Positions 8,694 to 17,583 of a DNA stretch of 34,926 bases are shown here, piece after piece. The position numbers were made by a program, and so were the translations under genes. Where the stretch lies: assembly GCA_944391395.1 (NCBI GenBank), contig CALXTI010000014.1, positions 1 through 34,926 on the forward strand, read 5' to 3'. How positions within the stretch are numbered: the stretch's first letter is position 1; each line of letters begins with the position of its first letter. The stretch comes from an uncultured Alphaproteobacteria bacterium. Lineage in GTDB: Bacteria; Pseudomonadota; Alphaproteobacteria; RF32; CAG-239. The notes under the pieces were generated by a model, which saw nothing but the letters and a program-made list of their open reading frames with translations, made no database searches and was not told the origin of the DNA.

Positions 8694-8755
8694 TTATTCC
8701 TCTTTTAAGCTGTACACAGCATTGATATATAAATATAAAAATACCTCATAAAGCT

Positions 8756-8784
8756 AACTTAGTGACTAAACATTCACAAGTCAA
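8756..8784 (-). promoter_or_regulatory. Possible grpE promoter
   Basis: On the minus strand TTGACT (8784-8779), a 17-base spacer and TAAGTT (8761-8756). The -10 is weak. I saw no convincing heat-shock sigma-32 pattern. Confidence 0.35.
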
Positions 8785-8805
8785 GAGATTAAGTGTTTTT
8801 TTGTG

Positions 8806-8833
8806 TTGTCCTTTCAAATAAAGTTGTTATACT
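8806..8833 (+). promoter_or_regulatory. Promoter of the glycogen synthase-like gene
   Basis: TTGTCC (8806-8811), 16-base spacer, TATACT (8828-8833). The predicted start near 8840 leaves a short leader with GAGAG before the ATG. Confidence 0.5.
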
Positions 8834-8865
8834 GTCCGGTATATTATTACATAAAGAGAGCTATG

Positions 8866-10896
8866 ATGAATATTTTGAAAAAAACAATCTGCCCGAACGA
8901 TTTTTTACAAACAGGTTTTAATAAAAAAAAGGCGTTTAACGTTTTTCAACCGGTTCGCACACCCTGGCAGGCCGCTTTGCAAAACGTCGGAAAAATCCAG
9001 TGTCTGGGGAAAAAAGAATGGCCTCAGATTAATGAAATATGCGCCTGGATGCTTTCTGCAGAAACGGCCACGTTTATGAAATCCGGCGGATTGGGAATGG
9101 TTGCCTCCGAGCTGCCGGAAAACTTCAACGGCACTTTCGGACATCAAAACCACCGCATATCCATCGTTACGCCTCTTTATCTCGGCAACACCGGCAAAAA
9201 AAGCGCCTTTCTTGACGGCAACGTTTATCACGGCGCCGAAAACCGCACGACGGAAATCAGCAAAATCGCAACTTTGAAAGTTCCGTTTTGCAACCGTCAC
9301 AACACTTTGACCAATTATGCAACAGACATTTACAAAGGAAGTTTCGGCGGCGTCGAGTATATATTTATAGCCAACAACCGCTTTTTTTCAATCAACCCGC
9401 ATGCCCGCAACCCGTCGACTCAGGACGGTTGTTATGTGTTAAACGAACACAACATCAACGAAGTGGAACGTTTTGCGTTTTTTTCAAAAGCCGTTTATCT
9501 GTTGTTGATTGAATGCATCGCCGGACGAATCAAAGGCATCCCATGCCCCAATATTCTGATTTCCAACGACTGGCACAGCGGCGCTTTGGCCGGTTTATGC
9601 AAATATGACACAATCGCCCGCGCTTGTCAGAATCTGCTTGAGGAAGATTCGGCCGACAAGTTGCAAAATATTCCGATTATCCATATTGCCCATCATCTTG
9701 GCTACCAAGGGTGGGATTTTGCCAACACGGCGCGGATTTTGAATTCGTTGTATGAGAATCGCGCACTGCCGGTTTTTAAAAACGCCAAAGCCGTCAAAAA
9801 CGCCAATCCGCGGGCGACCAACACCCTTATCGTCCACGATTGTTATAATCAGGCGGCGGCCGGTCTTCATTTGGCGGACAGGATAATCACCGTTTCCAAA
9901 AATTATATGGAAGAAGTTTCCAAAGAACTCGGTTTCGGTTTTGATTTTCGCGATATTTTGAAAATACGCAAAAATCACCGCACGTTTTTCGGCATCGTCA
10001 ACGGCTATGACAAGCGGCTTATCTCGCCGAATCCGAAAAAAATCGAGCATATCAATGCATATTTTCAGGATTTCAAGTTCAAGGTGTATGACGAAAACAG
10101 CCCGGATAAAAAGCTAAGCAACAAAAAAGAATGTATCCGCCTGCTCTCGCGTTTGGCCGTTTCGGAAGAATATAAACAAAAGGTTATTCCGTTGATTGAC
10201 ATATATCGTTTTGACGATATCGCAAAACTTGCCGACAAAGCCGAAAAAATCCCCTTTGTCTGCGCCACCAGTCGTTTGGTGGAGCAAAAAGGCTACGACA
10301 TCGCCGCGCAGGCCATTATTCAGGTGATTAAAGACAACAAGTCAAGCAAACGCGAGATGCCGATTTTTGTTTTGGGCGGCGCCGGCGACATTGAACAATA
10401 CAAATTGCTGCAAAAGTTAAAGAACGATGTCAAAGAAATCTTGCCCAAAGCCGCCGAACGGATTTTTGTGTTTCGCGGCTATCGCGACGAATTTGCCTAC
10501 GCCTTGCAGCTGGCGGCGGATTTTTATTTGATGCCGTCGCGTTTTGAGCCCTGCGGTCTGACGCAAATGGAAGCCATGGCCAAAGGCAGCCTGCCGATTG
10601 CCATGTCGACCGGCGGATTGGTCGACACCATCAGCGACCATGAAAACGGTTTTCGCACCGAAGTGTTTTTCACCAACGGCGTTCGCGTTTACGGCTCCAA
10701 CATTAAAGCGCAAAAACTCAAAAACAACATCAACGCCTATGCTGACACTTTGTACAAAGCTTTGAAATGTTTTTACACCACACCGAACGTTTTGCGCATC
10801 ATGACGGCAAACGCCATGAAAAAAGATTTCAGCTGGACGGTTCCCAACGGTTCGGTCTATAAATATTACAAGTTGTTCAAAACCGGAAATTTGTGA
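8866..10896 (+). CDS. glgA: GT5-family glycogen/starch synthase-like glycosyltransferase
   Basis: Likely transfers glucose from a nucleotide sugar to an alpha-1,4-glucan. GT-B fold motifs are in order: KSGGLGMVASELPENF (the KxGGL donor loop), SNDWHSGALAGL, HHLGYQGWDF, TVSKNYMEEV, GIVNGYDKRL, the second-domain CATSRLVEQKGYD, and PSRFEPCGLTQMEAMAKGSLP then STGGLVDT, all diagnostic of GT5. At about 676 residues it is some 200 longer than typical bacterial GlgA; extra sequence lies before the KxGGL loop (about 50 residues) and as insertions around the middle. No glgB, glgC or glgP lies nearby, so the donor (ADP- or UDP-glucose) and product are unknown. Two ATGs stand in tandem (8863, 8866); spacing from GAGAG favours 8866. 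The gene is flanked by its own promoter and terminator. Confidence 0.88.
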   Translation: MNILKKTICPNDFLQTGFNKKKAFNVFQPVRTPWQAALQNVGKIQCLGKKEWPQINEICAWMLSAETATFMKSGGLGMVASELPENFNGTFGHQNHRISIVTPLYLGNTGKKSAFLDGNVYHGAENRTTEISKIATLKVPFCNRHNTLTNYATDIYKGSFGGVEYIFIANNRFFSINPHARNPSTQDGCYVLNEHNINEVERFAFFSKAVYLLLIECIAGRIKGIPCPNILISNDWHSGALAGLCKYDTIARACQNLLEEDSADKLQNIPIIHIAHHLGYQGWDFANTARILNSLYENRALPVFKNAKAVKNANPRATNTLIVHDCYNQAAAGLHLADRIITVSKNYMEEVSKELGFGFDFRDILKIRKNHRTFFGIVNGYDKRLISPNPKKIEHINAYFQDFKFKVYDENSPDKKLSNKKECIRLLSRLAVSEEYKQKVIPLIDIYRFDDIAKLADKAEKIPFVCATSRLVEQKGYDIAAQAIIQVIKDNKSSKREMPIFVLGGAGDIEQYKLLQKLKNDVKEILPKAAERIFVFRGYRDEFAYALQLAADFYLMPSRFEPCGLTQMEAMAKGSLPIAMSTGGLVDTISDHENGFRTEVFFTNGVRVYGSNIKAQKLKNNINAYADTLYKALKCFYTTPNVLRIMTANAMKKDFSWTVPNGSVYKYYKLFKTGNL

Positions 10897-10917
10897 GAAA
10901 GACAATCTTATCCTTTC

Positions 10918-10988
10918 GATGTCTGCGGCATGCCACGCTTTTTCCCGTCATGTTTGTAAACGAGCGAAGCGAACAAGCGGCAGGCATC
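10918..10988. repeat. REP-like palindromic intergenic element
   Basis: Outer arms 10918-10926 and 10980-10988 are inverted (one G-U). The interior holds CGAGCGAAGCGAA between a CGTCAT-like and an ATCCA-like end, the layout of the widespread intergenic repeat of the GTCATTGCGAGCGAAGCG type. Only one copy is visible here. Confidence 0.4.
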
Positions 10989-11098
10989 CATAACAGATTG
11001 ATTCTATGGCTTAATTTGCAGATTTGCGACATTCGCAAGCCAAAGCTTTTTCATGAGGTTGATAAAGTTAACACTCAAAAAGTTGACATTCAAAAGGA

Positions 11099-11128
11099 AA
11101 AACGGCGCCAAACGGCGCCGTTTTTTTT
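11099..11128 (+). terminator. Rho-independent terminator of the glycogen synthase-like gene
   Basis: Eleven-bp stem (11099-11109 with 11114-11124, loop AAAC) with core ACGGCGCC, followed by eight T. Confidence 0.9.
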
Positions 11129-11139
11129 ATAATAATTTT

Positions 11140-11171
11140 AAGAACCACCATACCCCGGTTCTTATTGGGGT
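11140..11171 (-). terminator. Possible weak terminator after the 259-residue gene
   Basis: AAGAACC/GGTTCTT arms (11140-11146, 11157-11163) and an overlapping alternative ACCCC/GGGGT pairing (11152-11156, 11167-11171). The minus-strand T content after it is modest. Confidence 0.3.
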
Positions 11172-11172
11172 T

Positions 11173-11922
11173 TTAATTTCTTACCCGGCTTCGGTTGATT
11201 CCGAAGTTGAAGCCTAGGGATAAATAGACCATGCCTTCAATGTGAGTATTGTTCACATATGTATTTGGCAAAGTCTTATACCCGGCTCTTAAGACAAGGG
11301 CATTACCGGTTGCAAAGAATTGCGCGCGGTATTCCAGGCCACCACCAAAGGTGATGCCGGAACCGTTGTGCTTGACAACGGTTGACCAAGTCCCTTCTTC
11401 GGTCTCTGCCTTCACTGCGCATCGGTGCTGGCCATACATGTAGCCGATATTGGCGTACAGACTCAACACGTTCACATGCCAACCCCTATTTATCAGGTTG
11501 ACGTGGAAGGCGGCATCCGCCGAATAGGATATGTATTTTTTTCCGGGTTCTATGCTCTCTGCATTGTACTCCCGCCACAGGGCAGAAGCACTAACACGGT
11601 ACGATACCTTTTTGGCATCATAGCGAGCACTTAACCCGGCCTCCGGTGTAAAATACGGGTCGGCGTGCATATAGCCCGCGCCACCGAATACTTCAATCCC
11701 CCAGCCGGTACAATCGGCTGCTTTGAGAATACTCCCATCCTCGGCCTGATAGGCCTGAATATACGGGAGTTCCTCAAGCCGCTGCTGTTCATAAGCAGCG
11801 AGGGATTCCTGCCCGTTTTTAGACTTCTCGAACGAGAAATCCTTGTTTTGGGCATTAACTATTCCGGAGATACCCACCAGCAATATTATAGTGCTGGCGA
11901 GCATTTTTTCTACATTCTTCAT
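11173..11922 (-). CDS. Outer-membrane beta-barrel protein, Bacteroidetes-like
   Basis: About 249 residues from the ATG at 11922 (MKNVEKM). A signal peptide ends near VNAQ. The mature part has a Q/E-rich linker (EQQRLEELPYIQAYQ) and then alternating aromatic strands typical of a small barrel: GIEVFGGAGYMHAD, GLSARYDAKKVSYRVSASALWREY, NVLSLYANIGYMYG, ITFGGGLEYRAQFF, MVYLSLGFNFGINR. The general style resembles outer-membrane proteins of Bacteroidetes, where Q often begins the mature protein, but I cannot name a family. An upstream in-frame ATG at 11952 lies inside a strong hairpin, so the internal start that keeps the signal peptide is preferred; neither has a good ribosome site. It follows the 801-residue lipoprotein gene in the same direction, 138 bp away, possibly as its partner. 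Confidence 0.7.
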   Translation of the reverse strand: MKNVEKMLASTIILLVGISGIVNAQNKDFSFEKSKNGQESLAAYEQQRLEELPYIQAYQAEDGSILKAADCTGWGIEVFGGAGYMHADPYFTPEAGLSARYDAKKVSYRVSASALWREYNAESIEPGKKYISYSADAAFHVNLINRGWHVNVLSLYANIGYMYGQHRCAVKAETEEGTWSTVVKHNGSGITFGGGLEYRAQFFATGNALVLRAGYKTLPNTYVNNTHIEGMVYLSLGFNFGINRSRVRN

Positions 11923-11937
11923 CCTTGTTGGTATTAT

Positions 11938-11979
11938 GGGGGCGGACACCATGGCGAAAAGCCGTGGTGCTTCGCCCCC
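11938..11979 (-). promoter_or_regulatory. Strong hairpin in the leader of the barrel-protein gene
   Basis: GGGGGCG/CGCCCCC (11938-11944 with 11973-11979) encloses a CACCA/TGGTG stem. It lies 15 bases before the ATG at 11922 and has no T run after it, so it is better explained as a translational or RNA-stability element than as a terminator. Confidence 0.5.
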
Positions 11980-12060
11980 TTGTTAAAAAACTTGTTTATT
12001 CACTCTAAATCTCCTAACAATTCAAAAATAACATTATGAACAGTCAGAAGAAATTTCTCA

Positions 12061-14466
12061 TTAACGGATCTGCATAACCACATTTCCGTTAACGGTAATC
12101 GTCAGAACACCGCTGTCGGATACGGAGAACACGTAACCGTCAATAATTGTTGACAGGTTGCCGCCTCTCCAATCCCACATTGAAAGGGTTGAATGTCTGA
12201 TGACACGTACTTTAGTGTTACCATTAAAATACGAAATTCTATCAGCTTCATCCTTTGCAATGGCCGGAGCCCATCTGCCTAAATCATACGAACCATGATT
12301 GTTGGCATTGGTGTAGTATCCTGAGTTGTACTCAGCGCCGAAGTTACCTTCAACGAAGTATCCGTTCAAGATACTTGATACTTCCGGCGTGGCGACGTTC
12401 ATGGAGAACGGAATAGCCACAGCACCGCGATCGGTACGGATGGTCAGACATTTCTGTGCTGACGTTCCGTTCGGATCCGTCGGAACTGCGCTGATGCCGG
12501 CACCGATAATCTTACCCCACTCATCCGGGATAATCTTCTCGATTTCCTTCTCAACGTAGATACGGGCTTCTGCGCTGGCAGATGCTTCATATCTTTCAGA
12601 AGAGAAAGAGTAAACCGTATTGATGTTGTTGACGTAGTTAGATACGTTGTAAACAACACCGTTGACGGTTGTTTCACCGGCAGAAGTAACGTTGGAAGAA
12701 CCCTCGCTGATTGTCCAGTCAGCATAGTCAAAGCTAAGAGTATAATACTCATTAGCATAAACAGCCTTCTGGTAATCATAAGCATAAACGTTATTGAAAG
12801 GATCAACACCGTTAGAAGCAGTAGAAGTATACTGCATGTAACGAGTTGTCACGGTCCAATTTCCGTCCACACTCTCGCTCTCGCGAACGAGGTCAGAACC
12901 GTTGCTTACAGTGTTGTACTGGTCATTAGCCGTGTACACAGTCTGCAAGCTCGGGCTCTGGAAGTGCCTATACAGGTTAAAGCTGATGACGTTGGTCTTC
13001 TCACCGGATACTGACCAAGTCTCAACTTCTGTCCATGAAATACGCTCCGTATTAGCGTCAACGATTTCACGAACAACATCTCTGTATGTCTTTTCCACCA
13101 GCTCGTCAACCGGGGCTTCAACACGAAGAGCACGTTCGTAAGGAACGGCTACTTCGTATGTCTCCGGTGTGCTGGTGGATTTTGTAGCTACCATACCTTC
13201 AGGGTCTTCGCGTACGACCTCTACATCAAAGTAGAGGGTTACGTTTACAACCTGAAGCTCGTCATTGCTGGCTGCAACATTTTCAGAAACTTCCGCTCTG
13301 TTGAAGCGGATATTCCGAATGGCCGAGTATACAAAAGTTGTATCTCCATAAGAGAGATACTGGTATTCGGTTGCAGCATTCACACGCTCGTCTTCATTAA
13401 ACCGGAAATTGTAATCCAGAGTTGAGGTAGCGGTCGTGAAACGACCGTCCGCATCCCTTGATACATAGTCACCACCATGTGATGAGCCTGTCAAAGAAAC
13501 GTTGGTGAGCTGAGCTTCACTTTCCACATACACCCTTTCAGGTGATGTGAAGAGAGCTTGAAGGTTGAGATCCTTCGCGAAGTTTTCGCGGCCGATCTCC
13601 TCAGAACCGTTCTTGTAGGTAACAAGGTCACCTGAAACGGTCTGGTAATCAGTTACGAGACTGAGAGTCGCAGTTTCGAAAGCAGCTTTATAATCGCTGT
13701 TCTCGACGACGGTTTCATACTCGTCCGGAACCGGAGGAATATATCCGCTCTTATAGATACGGACTTCCGGCACGCGAACAACATATGTGCTGTCCCAGTT
13801 CATCTTCTCGCATGCAAGCTCCACATTGAAGAGGAGCTCAACGTCATACACCGTAGAATCGGCATTTGACATTGTTTCGTTAAGCGTTGCCTCGAAAGAA
13901 TCGTACGCAACGTTCTTAACTTCTGCACATGCGAAAGTTGTGTCCGCAACTTCACAACGAAGTGCCTGCCATACGGCAGCAGCTTCGACGGTTTCGTTAC
14001 CGTTGAAGACAAAAGAGTAAGTCTGCTCCTTGTTAATGGTGCAGAACTCATCATCCTCATCCTCGGTTTCTGAAACTTCGGACTTGCCACTGTCTGTAAG
14101 AACCACCTCATCTAAAAGGCTCTCCTCAGACACATACACCTTGGAAGGTGTCAGGCTGAAGTTAACCTCCAAATTGAGGTCACGAGAGAACTCTTCCACT
14201 GCCAGGGTATCGCCGTTCTCAAGAACGTTGCGAACCCCCTCGACCGTCTGGCGGACGGTGTACAACTGACATGCAGTTGTATCAAACTCCATCGCCAGAT
14301 CGGCGTCGTAGCGGTATCCGCTATCGCCGTCTTGATTTGGCCTTTCGTTCTTCGTGAACTTGGTCTCTTCCGCGCCTAAAAAGGTTGACTTCTCGCAGCT
14401 GCTCATAAGAGCAACTGTCATCATCATGCTCATGAGCACGATGAAGAAATTTCTTGTCTTTGCCAT
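12061..14466 (-). CDS. Large surface lipoprotein with tandem internal duplication, Bacteroidetes-like
   Basis: 801 residues. The N terminus is a lipoprotein signal with Cys24 in LMSSCEK. Residues about 65-245 and 266-445 are duplicated domains: QTVEG...NGDTLAVEEFSRDLNLEV aligns with QTVSG...NGSEEIGRENFAKDLNLQA, and YVSEESLLDEVVLT, YSFVFNGNETVEAA, DTTFACAEVKNV and VELLFNVEL all have counterparts in the second copy. A third degenerate copy may start near 470 (ETWSVSGEKTNV). The last 150 residues are different, with many G, N and Y. The gene lacks a Shine-Dalgarno site and begins in AT-rich DNA, as is normal in Bacteroidetes. I cannot assign a function; surface adhesion or binding is only a guess. 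The window's other secreted proteins have conventional, non-lipoprotein signals. Confidence 0.78.
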   Translation of the reverse strand: MAKTRNFFIVLMSMMMTVALMSSCEKSTFLGAEETKFTKNERPNQDGDSGYRYDADLAMEFDTTACQLYTVRQTVEGVRNVLENGDTLAVEEFSRDLNLEVNFSLTPSKVYVSEESLLDEVVLTDSGKSEVSETEDEDDEFCTINKEQTYSFVFNGNETVEAAAVWQALRCEVADTTFACAEVKNVAYDSFEATLNETMSNADSTVYDVELLFNVELACEKMNWDSTYVVRVPEVRIYKSGYIPPVPDEYETVVENSDYKAAFETATLSLVTDYQTVSGDLVTYKNGSEEIGRENFAKDLNLQALFTSPERVYVESEAQLTNVSLTGSSHGGDYVSRDADGRFTTATSTLDYNFRFNEDERVNAATEYQYLSYGDTTFVYSAIRNIRFNRAEVSENVAASNDELQVVNVTLYFDVEVVREDPEGMVATKSTSTPETYEVAVPYERALRVEAPVDELVEKTYRDVVREIVDANTERISWTEVETWSVSGEKTNVISFNLYRHFQSPSLQTVYTANDQYNTVSNGSDLVRESESVDGNWTVTTRYMQYTSTASNGVDPFNNVYAYDYQKAVYANEYYTLSFDYADWTISEGSSNVTSAGETTVNGVVYNVSNYVNNINTVYSFSSERYEASASAEARIYVEKEIEKIIPDEWGKIIGAGISAVPTDPNGTSAQKCLTIRTDRGAVAIPFSMNVATPEVSSILNGYFVEGNFGAEYNSGYYTNANNHGSYDLGRWAPAIAKDEADRISYFNGNTKVRVIRHSTLSMWDWRGGNLSTIIDGYVFSVSDSGVLTITVNGNVVMQIR

Positions 14467-14611
14467 AATTGTATTTTTTTATTTATTAATCAATTTAAAA
14501 TGAAAAAAAATCAAGTTTTTCAGGCATACCAAAGTGATGAAAAATCTTTTCAGAATTTTCAATAATTACACACAATAGCATCCATAACTTAATATTTTTC
14601 ATTATTACAGT

Positions 14612-14639
14612 AGCATAAAACGGGAAAATATACAAGCAA
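14612..14639 (-). promoter_or_regulatory. Possible promoter of the lipoprotein gene
   Basis: Minus strand TTGCTT (14639-14634), 16-base spacer, TATGCT (14617-14612); start near 14605 and a leader of about 140 bases. It resembles the other promoters in this window rather than the Bacteroidetes TAnnTTTG type. Confidence 0.4.
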
Positions 14640-14725
14640 AAAATGCAAGATAATGGAAAAATTTTGTATATTTTATGACAAAATGCTGTTTTTGTCATCA
14701 TCAGGGAGCCTGCCCGGCGGGCGTG

Positions 14726-14756
14726 TGCGGACAGCGTGTGCGGGCTTATGTCCGCA
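14726..14756. repeat. GC-rich hairpin, left member of a pair
   Basis: TGCGGACA (14726-14733) pairs perfectly with TGTCCGCA (14749-14756). GTGTGCGG is directly repeated at 14723 and 14736. A related hairpin occurs at 15013-15030. Confidence 0.55.
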
Positions 14757-14954
14757 TATATGCGATTTGTTCGCCGCCGAATGCACAGCCGACAAAAAGA
14801 CGTGGTTATCAGGCATTGAAAACATCAGGCAACAACATTAGGATTTCACACGGCGGCGGCTCGTTTCCAGCAGGCAGAATCAAGAAAATTCACACATCTT
14901 GGGCTTGTTTTCCGCGTATAAAATCAAAATGCTGCGGGTTTTTGCATTTTTAAC

Positions 14955-14982
14955 TTGAAAATTTAATCTTTAATGCTAAATT
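14955..14982 (+). promoter_or_regulatory. gap promoter
   Basis: TTGAAA (14955-14960), 16-base spacer ending in TGC (extended -10), TAAATT (14977-14982). Predicted start near 14989 gives a leader of about 110 bases. Confidence 0.5.
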
Positions 14983-15012
14983 AGCAGGCGATTAAAGGTT
15001 TTATCCACGCCC

Positions 15013-15072
15013 GTGCGGGGCTGTCCGCACACCCTTTGCCGACACATTGTCTTTAATAAAAACCGGCAAAGG
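15013..15072 (+). promoter_or_regulatory. Structured leader of gap with two hairpins
   Basis: Hairpin 1: GTGCGG/CCGCAC (15013-15018 with 15025-15030). Hairpin 2: nine perfect pairs (15033-15041 with 15064-15072, 22-base loop), followed within six bases by a seven-T run. This could be an attenuator or a stabilising leader; no known riboswitch is recognised. Confidence 0.4.
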
Positions 15073-15096
15073 CGCAACTTTTTTTATGAGGAATGA

Positions 15097-16107
<1,011 letters not shown>

Positions 16108-16121
16108 GCCTTAAATGTTAT

Positions 16122-16184
16122 CCCCGTCGGGCGGCGGTTTTTGCCATAAGCGCAAAAGCTTTGTGCCCGGCGGGGTGTTTTTTT
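16122..16184 (+). terminator. Terminator-like hairpin between gap and pgk
   Basis: Eleven-pair stem (16122-16132 with 16165-16175, one G-U) with a 32-base loop and a seven-T run at 16178-16184. Since pgk follows closely, partial readthrough is likely. Confidence 0.65.
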
Positions 16185-16205
16185 GATTAAACAGAGGAAA
16201 ATATA

Positions 16206-17417
16206 ATGCAACAATACAGAACACTTGAAGATTTGGATAATTTAAACGGCAAGGTCGTGATGCTGCGCGCCGACTTGAACGTGCCGATGGATGAAAATTT
16301 TAAGGTTACCAACACCGCTCGCATTGTCCGCACGGTGCCGACCATTAAACATTTGATGGACAAAGGCGCCAAAGTGGTGGTGATTTCGCACTTCGGACGC
16401 CCGGAAGGCAAAGGGGATATGAAAAACTCGTTAAAACACGTCGCCCCCGAATTGCAAAAAGCGCTGGGCAAAAAGGTGGTGTTTGTGGACGACTGTATCG
16501 GCGAAAAAGTTGAACACGCCGTTAAAACCATGAACGATGACGAGGTTTTGCTCCTTGAAAATCTGCGCTTTTATGACGAAGAGAAAAAAGGCGATGTCGA
16601 ATGGGCCAAAAAGCTGGTAAAACCGGCCGATGTTTATGTTTCGGACGCTTTTTCCACCGCGCACCGCGCCCATGCTTCCATGGTGGCGGCAGCCGAACAA
16701 ATTCCTTCGGTCATGGGTTTGCTGATGGAAGAAGAAGTCAACGCTTTAACTAAAGGGTTGAACAATCCGGAACGCCCGTTGATGGCGATTGTCGGCGGGT
16801 CAAAAGTTTCCACCAAGCTGGATTTGTTGAACAATCTGGTTAAAAAAGTCAACAAACTGGTCATCTCCGGTGGCATGGCGCACACTTTCTTAAAAGCCAA
16901 AGGATATGACACCGTCAATACGAATAATTCGCTGGTGCAGATGGATATGCTTGACACCGCCAAAGAAATTATGGCAACGGCCGAAGCCAACAACTGCGAA
17001 ATCGTGCTGCCGCTTGATTTGGTCGCCGCCAAAGAATTTAAAGCCAACGCCGAGCATATGACGGTTGATTTGGAACATATTCCGGCGGAAGGCTGGGAGT
17101 TGTTGGATGTCGGCGAAAAGACCATCGCTCAGATTAATGCCAAGTTGGAAGAATGCAAAACCCTGGTCTGGAACGGACCTTTGGGCGTGTTTGAAATGAA
17201 ACCGTTTGACAACGCCACCAACAAGGTTGCGCAAAAAGCCGCTGAATTGACACAAGCCGGAAAGCTCACTTCGGTTGCCGGCGGCGGCGATACGGTTTCG
17301 GCTCTGGCCAACGCCGGTGTTGAACACAAGTTCACATACATTTCAACCGCGGGCGGCGCTTTCCTGGAATGGATGGAAGGTAAAGAGCTTCCGGGCGTGG
17401 CCGTGATGAAAAAATAA
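16206..17417 (+). CDS. pgk: Phosphoglycerate kinase
   Basis: Transfers the acyl phosphate of 1,3-bisphosphoglycerate to ADP, giving ATP and 3-phosphoglycerate. 403 residues, near the family norm. Motifs in order: VVMLRADLNVPMDE (substrate-binding DxN), ISHFGRPEG, LENLRFY, DAFSTAHRAHAS, the IVGGSKVSTKLDLL hinge region, WNGPLGVFE and the nucleotide-binding VAGGGDTVSAL with STAGGAFLEWMEG. DAFSTAHR replaces the more usual DAFGTAHR. AGAGGA stands before the ATG. It works directly after gap in the pathway and lies 98 bp behind it. Confidence 0.98.
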   Translation: MQQYRTLEDLDNLNGKVVMLRADLNVPMDENFKVTNTARIVRTVPTIKHLMDKGAKVVVISHFGRPEGKGDMKNSLKHVAPELQKALGKKVVFVDDCIGEKVEHAVKTMNDDEVLLLENLRFYDEEKKGDVEWAKKLVKPADVYVSDAFSTAHRAHASMVAAAEQIPSVMGLLMEEEVNALTKGLNNPERPLMAIVGGSKVSTKLDLLNNLVKKVNKLVISGGMAHTFLKAKGYDTVNTNNSLVQMDMLDTAKEIMATAEANNCEIVLPLDLVAAKEFKANAEHMTVDLEHIPAEGWELLDVGEKTIAQINAKLEECKTLVWNGPLGVFEMKPFDNATNKVAQKAAELTQAGKLTSVAGGGDTVSALANAGVEHKFTYISTAGGAFLEWMEGKELPGVAVMKK

Positions 17418-17442
17418 TTTCCTTACAAAAGGAATTTAGCCG

Positions 17443-17469
17443 AAAGGGAGGTGTTTTACCTCCCTTTTC
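17443..17469 (+). terminator. Rho-independent terminator of pgk
   Basis: Ten-bp stem AAAGGGAGGT (17443-17452) with its complement at 17458-17467, loop GTTTT, with T residues at the end. Confidence 0.85.
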
Positions 17470-17538
17470 TTACATAATTGAAACAAAAGTTTTAATAAAA
17501 GAGGTTGCTTTTTTATATATAAGGCGTAGCATGCTTAT

Positions 17539-17555
17539 GTAACATTTTATGTTAC
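17539..17555 (+). promoter_or_regulatory. Inverted repeat before the 255-residue barrel gene
   Basis: GTAACAT-TTT-ATGTTAC, 29 bases before the start codon, next to the palindrome AGCATGCT (17527-17534). It could be an operator or a leader hairpin. Confidence 0.35.
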
Positions 17556-17583
17556 CGTTTAAAATAAGATAAAGGAGTTTATC

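Noticed and set aside
8756..8784. Heat-shock sigma-32 promoter for grpE
   Set aside because: No CCCCAT-like -10 is present at the right distance; only a sigma-70-like pair is seen.
10893..11132. 79-codon frame after the GT5 gene
   Set aside because: It runs through the REP-like element and the terminator stem, overlaps the previous stop and has no recognisable product.
14495..14953. Several short frames in the region between the lipoprotein gene and gap
   Set aside because: No convincing ribosome sites, odd composition set by GC-rich hairpins, and no known products.
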